Shown in pieces: positions 1 through 6,013 of a stretch of 6,988 bases of DNA; position 1 is the stretch's first letter, and every line of letters begins with the position of its first letter. Made by a program: the position numbers and the translations under genes. The stretch comes from an uncultured Anaerococcus sp. (GTDB lineage Bacteria; Bacillota; Clostridia; Tissierellales; Peptoniphilaceae). The notes under the pieces are model-generated. The model was not told where the DNA came from. It saw only the letters and a list, made by a program, of their open reading frames with translations, and did no database searches. The stretch spans positions 1 to 6,988 of the forward strand of contig CALTXP010000081.1 of the NCBI GenBank assembly GCA_943913325.1, read 5' to 3'.

Positions 1-953
1 TCATAAATCTTATTTGTATCAAAATCTGATAATCTTTGTCCATAAGGTGGATTTGTTATAAGTATGCCATAGTCATCTTTTAAAGCAATTGATGAAACAT
101 CTCGTGTTATAAAGGAAATATCTTCCTCTACTCCAGCGTTTATAGCATTATTTTTAGCAAGACTTATAGCTCTACCCGAAATATCTGAACCTAAAATATT
201 TAGCTTTTTACCATAGTCTATAGATTCCATAGCCTCTTTTTTGGCTATCTTATGATAATCATCAGCCATAAAAATAAATTCTTGATAAGCAAAAGACCTA
301 TCAATACCTGAAGCTATATTTCTAGACTTTCTTGCAGCTTCTATTAGTATAGTTCCAGATCCACAAAATCCATCAAACAAAAATCTATCAGGATTATAAA
401 AAGATAAGTCTACTAAGGCAGCCGCAAGATTTTCTCGCAAGGGAGCTTTTACACTATCCTCTCTATAGCCTCTTTTATGAAGACCTTCTCCTGATGTATC
501 GATAGTAACTTTTGCTATATCTTTATTTAACATTATCTCTATCATGACTCTTTCAGCCGATTTAGTAAAATAATTTACCTTATACTTTTTTTGCATAGAC
601 TCTATGATAGCTTTTTCACTAATAGACTGGATAGTTCTAAGCGAATATAACTTTGACTTATAACTTCTTGCATTTACTATAAATTTTGCATCTTTCGATA
701 GAAAATCAGGCCAATTTATAGATTTTACTCCTTCAAAAAGTTGATCAAAATCATATGCTTTAAAAGAATCTACCTCTAAGTATACTCTGTCAGCTTCTCT
801 AAGATTTATATTAAGCTTTGCTATATCTGATAGATTTGCCTTAAGCTCTATCATCCCATCACTAACTTTAAAATCTTCAAAGCCCATATCTTGTAATTGT
901 CTTTTTACAAGGGCTTCAAGTCCAAAGCTAGTGGTAATCAATAGTTTAACCAT
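1..953 (-). CDS. THUMP-domain class I SAM-dependent RNA methyltransferase (RlmL/YpsC type), 3' end cut by the window
   Basis: This is a predicted 23S rRNA guanine-N2 methyltransferase of the COG0116 family (the THUMP-methylase half of E. coli RlmL; B. subtilis YpsC), acting in the cytoplasm with S-adenosylmethionine. I translated 317 codons from ATG at 953 without a stop. The N-terminus MVKLLITTSFGLEALVKRQL is the usual family start. A THUMP region covers roughly residues 45-155. The hallmark LHKRGYR lies at 158-164, the SAM-binding motif DGFCGSGT at 194-201, an acidic motif GSDISG at 255-260, and the catalytic NPPYG at 301-305. The family is about 370-380 residues long, so some 60 C-terminal residues lie beyond the left edge. 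Upstream in-frame codons hit TAA six codons before the ATG, so no longer start exists. No Shine-Dalgarno precedes the ATG; a TATAAT lies 6 nt upstream instead. The gene sits 97 bp downstream of the alpha/beta hydrolase with no clear terminator between them. The exact target base is inferred from the family only. Confidence 0.93.
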   Translation of the reverse strand, partial: MVKLLITTSFGLEALVKRQLQDMGFEDFKVSDGMIELKANLSDIAKLNINLREADRVYLEVDSFKAYDFDQLFEGVKSINWPDFLSKDAKFIVNARSYKSKLYSLRTIQSISEKAIIESMQKKYKVNYFTKSAERVMIEIMLNKDIAKVTIDTSGEGLHKRGYREDSVKAPLRENLAAALVDLSFYNPDRFLFDGFCGSGTILIEAARKSRNIASGIDRSFAYQEFIFMADDYHKIAKKEAMESIDYGKKLNILGSDISGRAISLAKNNAINAGVEEDISFITRDVSSIALKDDYGILITNPPYGQRLSDFDTNKIY

Positions 954-959
954 AATTTT

Positions 960-965
960 ATTATA
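960..965 (-). promoter_or_regulatory. TATAAT -10-like box immediately upstream of the methyltransferase start
   Basis: A perfect TATAAT on the minus strand ends 6 nt before the ATG at 953. If used, transcription would begin at or next to the start codon. A matching -35 is poor (GATGAA at 988-983, 17-nt spacer). The region is so A/T-rich that chance is a serious alternative. Confidence 0.3.
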
Positions 966-1050
966 ACTTTAAATACATAAATTTCATCTTAACTTTAATA
1001 ATATTTTTTAAAAAGCAAATAATTTAAAATCTGCCTAAAGTAGCTTATTT

Positions 1051-1866
1051 CTAATTTTCTTCTAAAAATTTATACATTTTATCAAACATTATCATCCTAT
1101 GATCATAGTTTTTAAAGGAATGATCAGCCCCCTCTATCTGTTCATATATAGAATGTGGGTAAGAGTCATTTAATTTGACATTTGCATCATTAAAGACTAA
1201 TTGATCATTAGTTCCTCTAATTATTAAAACATTGCCTTGGTATTTACTAGCTTGTCCATAAATATCTTTTTTAATAAAGTCTATCAAAAAATTTTTACTT
1301 AATTTAGCTCCGCCTATATCGACATCATCCATTTCATGAACTTTCTTTATTACATTTAACAAATCTAGGTCTTCACTTGTTTGGCTATTATCAAAGTATG
1401 ATGTTGCAGCTACTTTTATATAATCAAGATTATTCATATCACTAGCTGGAGCTAGTAATACCATAGCTTTTGGCTTAACTTTATCTGCAATAAGTGTAGA
1501 TATTACACCACCTAAAGAATGACCTACTAAATATATTCTATTTTTATCTACATACTCTCTTAATTTTGTAAAATCATAAATCATCATAGCTTCTTCTACT
1601 TCACGACTTACTGTCATATCATAAAACTCACCATCTGATTCATTTGTTCCTGAAAAATCAAATCTGACTACTACATAACCACGTTTGGTAAGATAAGTTG
1701 AATTTTGCGTCCTCATCCAAGTCGAACCATTTCTATCTCCACCAAAACCATGATACATGATTACAGTGGGATATTCTTTTAAGGCATCAAAATCATCAGG
1801 GGTATTGATCACTCCTCTAAGAGTAATGCCATCTTTTTTTGTGATTTGCTCATAGATATATTTCAT
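1051..1866 (-). CDS. alpha/beta hydrolase (serine esterase, Est1E/cinnamoyl-esterase-like)
   Basis: A 271-aa cytoplasmic alpha/beta-fold hydrolase, probably an esterase; no signal peptide or membrane segment is visible. The sequence shows the oxyanion-hole motif HGFGG at 39-43 and the nucleophile elbow GHSLGG at 115-120 (Ser117). Asp221 in RGTNDQLV and His249 in GADHS complete a plausible catalytic triad. FDFSGTNESDGEF at 69-81 is typical of the Est1E/feruloyl (cinnamoyl) esterase branch, in which a small lid follows strand 6; here 145-200 is the likely lid. The ATG overlaps the stop of the FAD dehydrogenase as ATGA, and GGAG lies 10 nt upstream inside that gene, so translation is probably coupled. 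A hydroxycinnamate-ester substrate is only a family-level guess; acyl-peptidase or general carboxylesterase activity is equally possible. The stop is TAG at 1053-1051. Confidence 0.92.
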   Translation of the reverse strand: MKYIYEQITKKDGITLRGVINTPDDFDALKEYPTVIMYHGFGGDRNGSTWMRTQNSTYLTKRGYVVVRFDFSGTNESDGEFYDMTVSREVEEAMMIYDFTKLREYVDKNRIYLVGHSLGGVISTLIADKVKPKAMVLLAPASDMNNLDYIKVAATSYFDNSQTSEDLDLLNVIKKVHEMDDVDIGGAKLSKNFLIDFIKKDIYGQASKYQGNVLIIRGTNDQLVFNDANVKLNDSYPHSIYEQIEGADHSFKNYDHRMIMFDKMYKFLEEN

Positions 1867-3248
1867 TGATTATTATCTCCATTTAAAATCCTAGCCATTT
1901 CAACACCTGATGCAGATGCTTGGGATAAAGAATGAGTTACCCCTGATCCATCTCCTAGACAATATAGACCCTTTTGAGAAGTTTCAAAGCTATCATTAAC
2001 TTCTACAACTGAATTATAGAATTTAACTTCTATACCATATAAAAGTGTATCATCATTTGCCATACCTGGAGCTATCTTATCTAATTGATATATCATTTCA
2101 ATAATGTCATCTAGTTGTCTTTTTGGCATTACAAGTGAAAGATCCCCTGCTGTAGCATTTAATGTAGGCGTTGTAAATGATTTTACCATACGTCTTTTTG
2201 ATGAACGACGACCTTTTACAAGATCTCCAAATCTTTGCATAAGTACACCACCACCTAGCATGTTTGATAATCTAGCTATAGATTCTCCATATTCGTTAGA
2301 ATCTTCAAAGGGCTCTGTAAATCTATTTGTTACTAAGAGTGCAAAATTTGTATTATTAGTTTGCAAGGCGGGATCTGTATAAGAATGTCCATTTACAGTT
2401 AAAATACCATTAGTATTTTCTGTTACTACCTGACCATAAGGATTCATACAAAATGTCCTAACTGTATCATTATATTGTTTTGTATGGTACATAATCTTTG
2501 CTTCATATACATCATCTGTAATATGCTTAAAGATTTCTGCAGGTACTTCTACACGTACACCTATATCCACACGATTCTTCTTAGTATTTATATCAAACTT
2601 ATCACATATTTCTGATATCCACTTTGATCCTGAACGTCCTGCCGCAAGTACTAAGTCAGAACATGTAAATATTTCATCATCGTCAGTTCTTACAGTGTAC
2701 TCTTCATGCTCATAAGCAACATCAACCACCTTTGACATAAATTTAAAATCTACGTCATCTTTAACATAGTCATAGATTCTTTGAAGAATAATCTTGTTGC
2801 GCTCTGTACCGAAATGACGAACCTTTGCATCTAGTAAATGTAAATCGTGTCTTAAGCACTTAGTTTTAAGATCATTTCTATCTGTTGAATAAAGCTCAAG
2901 ATCATTAGCTCCATCAAATTCCATTAGGACAGAATCTACATATTCCATAAGCTCCATTGCTTTTTTTTCTCCTATATATTGATGTAAGTCGCCACCAAAA
3001 TTAGTAGTTATATTATATTTACCATCAGACAAAGTACCAGCCCCACCAAAGCCATACATAATATTACATGGCTCACACCCTATACAGTGATCCACTTTAC
3101 CTTCTGTTATAGGGCAGATTCTACCTGCTACTTTTCTTCCAGCATCTATAACTAGAACTTTTTTATCAGTATTAAGCTTTTTAAATTCATAAGCCATAAA
3201 GGCTCCAGCTGCCCCAGAACCAACAACTATAACATCATAATTCTTCAT
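1863..3248 (-). CDS. FAD-dependent dehydrogenase / NAD(P)/FAD-dependent oxidoreductase (COG2509 family)
   Basis: A 461-aa flavoprotein of the COG2509 type, whose substrate is unknown. An N-terminal Rossmann dinucleotide fold begins at residue 5 with VIVVGSGAAGAF (GxGxxG at 10-15), and VLVIDAGR at 32-39 ends in the acidic residue that normally holds the FAD ribose. A cysteine cluster at C45, C55, C58 and C61 precedes GFGGAGTLSDGKYN (66-79). Such a cluster and the GGAG..SDGK block are, as I recall, typical of this family and might hold a metal or Fe-S centre (inference). The C-terminal CLGDGSGVTHSLSQASASG (430-448) is the second FAD-contacting segment. Start choice: a GTG at 3254 would give two more residues (M-Y), but it lies inside the AGAGGTG ribosome binding site. 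ATG at 3248, 5 nt after AGAGG, is therefore preferred. The stop overlaps the next gene by ATGA. Confidence 0.9.
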   Translation of the reverse strand: MKNYDVIVVGSGAAGAFMAYEFKKLNTDKKVLVIDAGRKVAGRICPITEGKVDHCIGCEPCNIMYGFGGAGTLSDGKYNITTNFGGDLHQYIGEKKAMELMEYVDSVLMEFDGANDLELYSTDRNDLKTKCLRHDLHLLDAKVRHFGTERNKIILQRIYDYVKDDVDFKFMSKVVDVAYEHEEYTVRTDDDEIFTCSDLVLAAGRSGSKWISEICDKFDINTKKNRVDIGVRVEVPAEIFKHITDDVYEAKIMYHTKQYNDTVRTFCMNPYGQVVTENTNGILTVNGHSYTDPALQTNNTNFALLVTNRFTEPFEDSNEYGESIARLSNMLGGGVLMQRFGDLVKGRRSSKRRMVKSFTTPTLNATAGDLSLVMPKRQLDDIIEMIYQLDKIAPGMANDDTLLYGIEVKFYNSVVEVNDSFETSQKGLYCLGDGSGVTHSLSQASASGVEMARILNGDNNQ

Positions 3249-3280
3249 ATACACCTCTTAATTTCTATTTTTAACCTTGA

Positions 3281-3308
3281 GTATTATACAGTAAAGTGCT
3301 TATAATAC
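3281..3308. repeat. 8-bp perfect inverted repeat, 12-nt spacer, over the FAD-gene promoter
   Basis: GTATTATA at 3281-3288 and its exact reverse complement TATAATAC at 3301-3308 are separated by 12 nt, giving half-sites 20 bp apart centre to centre (about two helical turns). The left arm contains the -10 and the right arm touches the -35 of the predicted leftward promoter. It could be an operator for a dimeric regulator, or a chance pair of A/T-rich words. It is not followed by a T-run, so a terminator for the upstream YwlG-type gene is unlikely. Confidence 0.45.
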
Positions 3309-3310
3309 AA
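3283..3310 (-). promoter_or_regulatory. predicted sigma-A-type promoter for the FAD dehydrogenase / hydrolase operon
   Basis: Minus strand: TTGTAT at 3310-3305, a 16-nt spacer, and a perfect TATAAT at 3288-3283. Transcription would start near 3276, leaving a leader of about 28 nt before the ATG at 3248. The -35 matches only its first three bases, so the prediction rests mainly on the -10 and on its position in the short gap. It would serve the two overlapping downstream genes and possibly the RNA methyltransferase. Confidence 0.5.
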
Positions 3311-3314
3311 GAAA

Positions 3315-3860
3315 TTACTCATATATAGCACGCTTGCCACCTATTAGTTTAGGGCGAGATTTAAGAGCTGTTACACGAGCTTTTCCTATATATTTTTCTT
3401 TAAGTCTTAGGGGAACTTGTACAAATCTTACATGCATGCCAATCTCTGTATCTCCAATATCTATCCCAGCATCAGCTACAATATGTTCAATCATCACAGG
3501 ATTTTTCATTTTATTAAAGGCAGCAACACTCATTGCTCCACCAGCATGGAGGGCTGGCAAGACTGAAACTATCTCAAAGCCATGCTTAATAGCTAATTCC
3601 TTTTCAACTACTAAAGCTCTATTTATATGTTCACATCCTTGTACTGCCAAATATATTTTTTTATCATTAAGGATACTTAAAGACTCTTCAATTACAGCAT
3701 CTCCTATTTCTTGTGATGAATCTTTGCCTATATTTCCACCATTTATTTCGCTTGAAGAAGCTCCTAAAACTAGTATATCTCCTTCTTTTAGCTCAGCTTC
3801 TTCTATTACTTCATTAACTATATTTTTACTTGCTTTTTTTATTTCATCTAAGTTTATCAT
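3315..3860 (-). CDS. ywlG: YwlG / TIGR01440 family (UPF0340, DUF436) protein
   Basis: A 181-aa soluble protein of the conserved Firmicute YwlG (TIGR01440) family, whose biochemical function is not established to my knowledge. Recognisable blocks are LGASSSEINGG at 32-42 with GKDSSQEIG at 45-53, the invariant-looking QGCEHINRALVVE at 74-86, PALHAGGA at 102-109, ADAGIDIGDTEIGMHV at 129-144, and the C-terminal RPKLIGGKRAIY at 169-180. Start choice: an ATG at 3899 would add 13 residues, but it has no ribosome binding site. ATG at 3860 has a textbook AAAGGAG (3875-3869) 8 nt upstream and gives the usual family length and N-terminus, so it is preferred. The gene stands between the srtB-ogg pair and the FAD-gene operon, 92 bp and 66 bp from them. 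The conserved Cys76/His78 pair in QGCEH is a candidate active or metal site (inference). Confidence 0.92.
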   Translation of the reverse strand: MINLDEIKKASKNIVNEVIEEAELKEGDILVLGASSSEINGGNIGKDSSQEIGDAVIEESLSILNDKKIYLAVQGCEHINRALVVEKELAIKHGFEIVSVLPALHAGGAMSVAAFNKMKNPVMIEHIVADAGIDIGDTEIGMHVRFVQVPLRLKEKYIGKARVTALKSRPKLIGGKRAIYE

Positions 3861-3910
3861 TTTACTCACTCCTTTAATATCACTATACGATTTAAGCAAA
3901 AAAATGATGC

Positions 3911-3937
3911 CTAAGATTGGTTATATACCAAACTAAG
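3911..3937. repeat. imperfect inverted repeat between the DNA glycosylase and YwlG-family genes
   Basis: The arms 3911-3921 and 3927-3937 pair at 9 of 11 positions around a 5-nt loop; the inner five pairs (TTGGT with ACCAA) are perfect. Read leftward, the hairpin is followed after 6 nt by a run of seven T (3904-3898). It may be a weak terminator for the srtB-glycosylase transcript. The gap before the T-run and the modest stem make an operator for the YwlG-family gene equally possible. Confidence 0.4.
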
Positions 3938-3952
3938 CACCAATATTAAAAT

Positions 3953-4855
3953 TTATTTTCCTATTTTTTCTTCTCTACCATAATAAAATAGATATTGTTG
4001 GGCATAACCAGCTAAGTCTTTAAATATCTCTCTTGCATAATCATCCACTTGTTTTTTAGGAACTTCATGTCCTATAAATAAAGTCTCCATTACTCTTTTT
4101 ATCCACACATCTACTGGAAAAGTTTCACGCCTATGATAGGCAAATAAGAGTATACAGTCACTAACCTTTGGCCCTACTCCTGGTAGCTTAATCAATTTTT
4201 CTTTAAGTTCACTAGTAGATAAAAGCTGGTCAGTTTCAAAATCTAAAAAACCATCTCTTATCATCTTGCTAGCTTCTACTATCCTTACATCTCTAAATCC
4301 CACTCTTGCATATTCTCTAAGTTCTAAGGGATCCACTCCAGCTAAAACTTCTGGCTTAGGGAAAGAATAATATTTATTGCCCCTATATTCTCCTATATAA
4401 TCTCCATATCTTTCACTTATAATTCTAATAGAATTTTTAATTCTTGCTATACCATTATTTGCAGATATTATAAATGAAATTACTGTTTCAAATAGTTCTT
4501 GATTTAATATCCTAATTCCATATCCATATTCACAAGCTACTTTTAAAGTTTCATTACTTGATAATTCTTCCTTAATCAAATCATAATCTGTTCCAAGATC
4601 AAAGTAATCATAAAATATTTCATAAAATTCATCAATGCCAATATTTTTTATCAAAACATCTTGATCTCTTTTCAAAACATTTATAATTTTACCTAAAAAT
4701 ACTGCAGTATATGAACCATCATCTTCCACTCTAAAGTTAAAACATTGTCCACATTCAAATATATGAGTTGGATTAAAAGAAGAAGTCTTTAGGACTAATC
4801 CATCATCAGTTTTCTTAATATCTATATCTTTTTTATTCTCAAATTTATATCTCAT
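3953..4855 (-). CDS. OGG1-type 8-oxoguanine DNA glycosylase/AP lyase (HhH-GPD superfamily)
   Basis: A 300-aa base-excision repair enzyme that removes 8-oxoguanine and can nick the resulting abasic site. An OGG-type N-terminal domain (about 1-115) carries ECGQCFNFR at 34-42; Gly36 matches the glycine that senses N7-H of 8-oxoguanine in human OGG1. The HhH-GPD domain follows: SANNGIARI at 131-139, VGFRDVRI at 185-192, the helix-hairpin-helix LPGVGPKVSDC at 224-234 with nucleophile Lys230, and FPVDVW at 246-251 with catalytic Asp249. Cys234 and, in AGYAQQYLF (282-290), Gln286 and Phe290 align with OGG1 pocket residues Cys253, Gln315 and Phe319. No C-terminal Fe-S cysteines are present, which argues against MutY or Nth. 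Its ATG overlaps the sortase stop by one base (TAATG), with GGGTGAG 3 nt upstream. The C-terminus resembles the clostridial Ogg from C. acetobutylicum, from memory. Confidence 0.93.
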   Translation of the reverse strand: MRYKFENKKDIDIKKTDDGLVLKTSSFNPTHIFECGQCFNFRVEDDGSYTAVFLGKIINVLKRDQDVLIKNIGIDEFYEIFYDYFDLGTDYDLIKEELSSNETLKVACEYGYGIRILNQELFETVISFIISANNGIARIKNSIRIISERYGDYIGEYRGNKYYSFPKPEVLAGVDPLELREYARVGFRDVRIVEASKMIRDGFLDFETDQLLSTSELKEKLIKLPGVGPKVSDCILLFAYHRRETFPVDVWIKRVMETLFIGHEVPKKQVDDYAREIFKDLAGYAQQYLFYYGREEKIGK

Positions 4856-5646
4856 TATCTCACCCTTACTGCATGTATAGCAAGTCTTTGGTCTGCATAA
4901 TCATATTGACAAGTTGATAAGGTAATGATTTGATCATCTTCCTTAAAATTTTCTTTTGGAAGTACTACTTCAGAGTTATTCATAAGTTGATTAAAATATG
5001 GAACCACATCATCCCTATTGGTAAAATATAAGGTTCTATAAGCGTAATCAGCAGGTATACCATAGGCTGAGAATATCCTATACTCACGTAATTCATCTCT
5101 TGTACAAAGATAAATAGTAGTATGCTTTTCTGCAAACTCCTGTTTTCTATATTGGTCAAGAGGAGTAAACATTGAATTTATTTCCAAATGGTGGCCATAT
5201 ATAACTGTATTATCATCATTAAAATCAGGCTTATTATTCATATCTATGAATAAAGAACCAGCAATATCATATTCCTTGCTTATACTTTTATGTAAATAAA
5301 AATCATTATCTGGACCTTGTAAAATTGGATAAGATACTCCGACATCTGGTATATCTATAAAACCTACTATGTCCTTATTATTATACTTTTTCTCTAAAGC
5401 ATCTATAACTTTAAAATAATGAGCTTCCTTTTGTTTAAATGGATCAAGAGTGTTTGCTTGATTATTCTTATTATCATAAGAATCACCTGTTTCTCCATTT
5501 TCTACTTCTTTTACTATATTTGCGATTTCTTTGTTATTTTGTGAATTTGTCCTGTAATCTAAAAGTCTTTTCCCTAATATTGCTATACATCCTAAGATTA
5601 TTAATATAAGAAAAAACCTAATGACACTCATCACTTTTGATTTCAT
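4855..5646 (-). CDS. srtB: class B sortase
   Basis: A 263-aa membrane-anchored cysteine transpeptidase that attaches surface proteins to peptidoglycan or links pilin-like proteins outside the cell. A single N-terminal signal anchor (about 9-28, FFLILIILGCIAILG) is followed by a polar linker (30-70, rich in N, K and E). The catalytic domain begins with the class B signature GFIDIPDVGVSYPILQG at 95-111 and DNDFYLHK at 113-120. Catalytic residues are His152 in YGHH, Cys246 in TLSTC, and Arg254 in ADQRLAIHAV. Start choice: an upstream ATG at 5697 would add 17 polar residues with no ribosome binding site. ATG at 5646 follows AAAGGTGGAGAA directly, so it is preferred. The stop overlaps the DNA glycosylase start. 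No substrate with an LPxTG- or NPxTN-like sorting signal is encoded in the window, so its target is unknown. Confidence 0.93.
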   Translation of the reverse strand: MKSKVMSVIRFFLILIILGCIAILGKRLLDYRTNSQNNKEIANIVKEVENGETGDSYDNKNNQANTLDPFKQKEAHYFKVIDALEKKYNNKDIVGFIDIPDVGVSYPILQGPDNDFYLHKSISKEYDIAGSLFIDMNNKPDFNDDNTVIYGHHLEINSMFTPLDQYRKQEFAEKHTTIYLCTRDELREYRIFSAYGIPADYAYRTLYFTNRDDVVPYFNQLMNNSEVVLPKENFKEDDQIITLSTCQYDYADQRLAIHAVRVR

Positions 5647-5655
5647 TTCTCCACC

Positions 5656-5684
5656 TTTAAAATTATTATTACTATTAGTATAAT
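5656..5684 (+). promoter_or_regulatory. predicted promoter for the glutaredoxin-HAD pair
   Basis: TTTAAA at 5656-5661, a 17-nt spacer, and a perfect TATAAT at 5679-5684. Transcription would start near 5691, giving a leader of about 40 nt before ATG 5732. The -35 matches 4 of 6 consensus bases. The -10 overlaps that of the divergent srtB promoter. Confidence 0.5.
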
Positions 5685-5710
5685 ATACCATAATCAAGAA
5701 ATTATGAAAA
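5682..5710 (-). promoter_or_regulatory. predicted extended -10 promoter for srtB and the DNA glycosylase
   Basis: On the minus strand TTTTCA at 5710-5705 is followed by a 17-nt spacer and TATATT at 5687-5682. TGG lies directly upstream, forming an extended -10 (TGnTATATT). Transcription would start near 5676, about 30 nt before the srtB ATG at 5646. Both boxes have 4-5 of 6 consensus bases. Confidence 0.45.
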
Positions 5711-5731
5711 ATATTTTAAGGAGAAATTAAA

Positions 5732-5965
5732 ATGAATGATTATAAATTATTTGTAGGTACTATATGTCCATATTGCGCTAAAGTTGAAAACTTTATGAAA
5801 GAAGAAAATATAAGTATAGATATAGTTAATATCGAAGAAGATAGAGAAGCTATGAAAAAATTAATAGAAGAAGGGGGCAAAAGACAGGTTCCTTGCTTAT
5901 ATCATGATGGTAAGTACCTATATGAATCTGATGATATTATAGATTTCTTAAGGGATAATCATTAA
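5732..5965 (+). CDS. glutaredoxin (CPYC, NrdH/Grx-like)
   Basis: A 77-aa thioredoxin-fold thiol-disulfide oxidoreductase acting in the cytoplasm. The redox motif CPYC (residues 12-15) follows strand 1 (YKLFVGTI). The cis-proline motif QVP is at 52-54 (Pro54), and YESDDIIDFL at 64-73 is the C-terminal helix start that in glutaredoxins helps bind glutathione. Length and layout are those of a minimal dithiol glutaredoxin. It has a good ribosome binding site, AAGGAG at 5718-5723, 8 nt before ATG. The partner is not visible here: the gene is not beside nrdE/nrdF, and whether this anaerobe makes glutathione is unknown, so thioredoxin reductase or another low-molecular-weight thiol may reduce it (inference). 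It is followed after 48 bp by the HAD phosphatase on the same strand, likely one transcript. Confidence 0.93.
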   Translation: MNDYKLFVGTICPYCAKVENFMKEENISIDIVNIEEDREAMKKLIEEGGKRQVPCLYHDGKYLYESDDIIDFLRDNH

Positions 5966-6013
5966 TTGTAATATTCTTTGCTCAGTTGGGAATAAATTTT
6001 GTAAGGAGCAATT

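Noticed and set aside
1004..1014. TTTTTTAAAAA palindrome downstream of the alpha/beta hydrolase as a terminator
   Set aside because: The stem is only A/T with no room for a loop and no G/C core, so it would not terminate transcription. The 97-bp gap otherwise holds no convincing hairpin.
2104..2382. 92-codon rightward open frame inside the FAD dehydrogenase gene
   Set aside because: It is antisense to a well-conserved coding region, has no ribosome binding site, and its translation has no recognisable motif. It is a shadow frame.
3255..3314. Riboswitch or terminator in the gap before the FAD gene
   Set aside because: The gap is too short for a known flavin-sensing or similar element, and the inverted repeat has no following T-run. 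Promoter plus possible operator explains it better.
3334..3936. 200-codon rightward open frame antisense to the YwlG-family gene
   Set aside because: Its start is a TTG without a ribosome binding site. The translation is serine-, isoleucine- and proline-rich as expected of antisense to A/T-rich coding DNA, and the opposite strand carries clear family motifs.
5966..6013. Separate promoter for the HAD phosphatase in the 48-bp gap after glutaredoxin
   Set aside because: No -35/-10 pair with 16-18 nt spacing was found; TTGCTC and TAAATT are wrongly spaced. Read-through from the glutaredoxin promoter is simpler.
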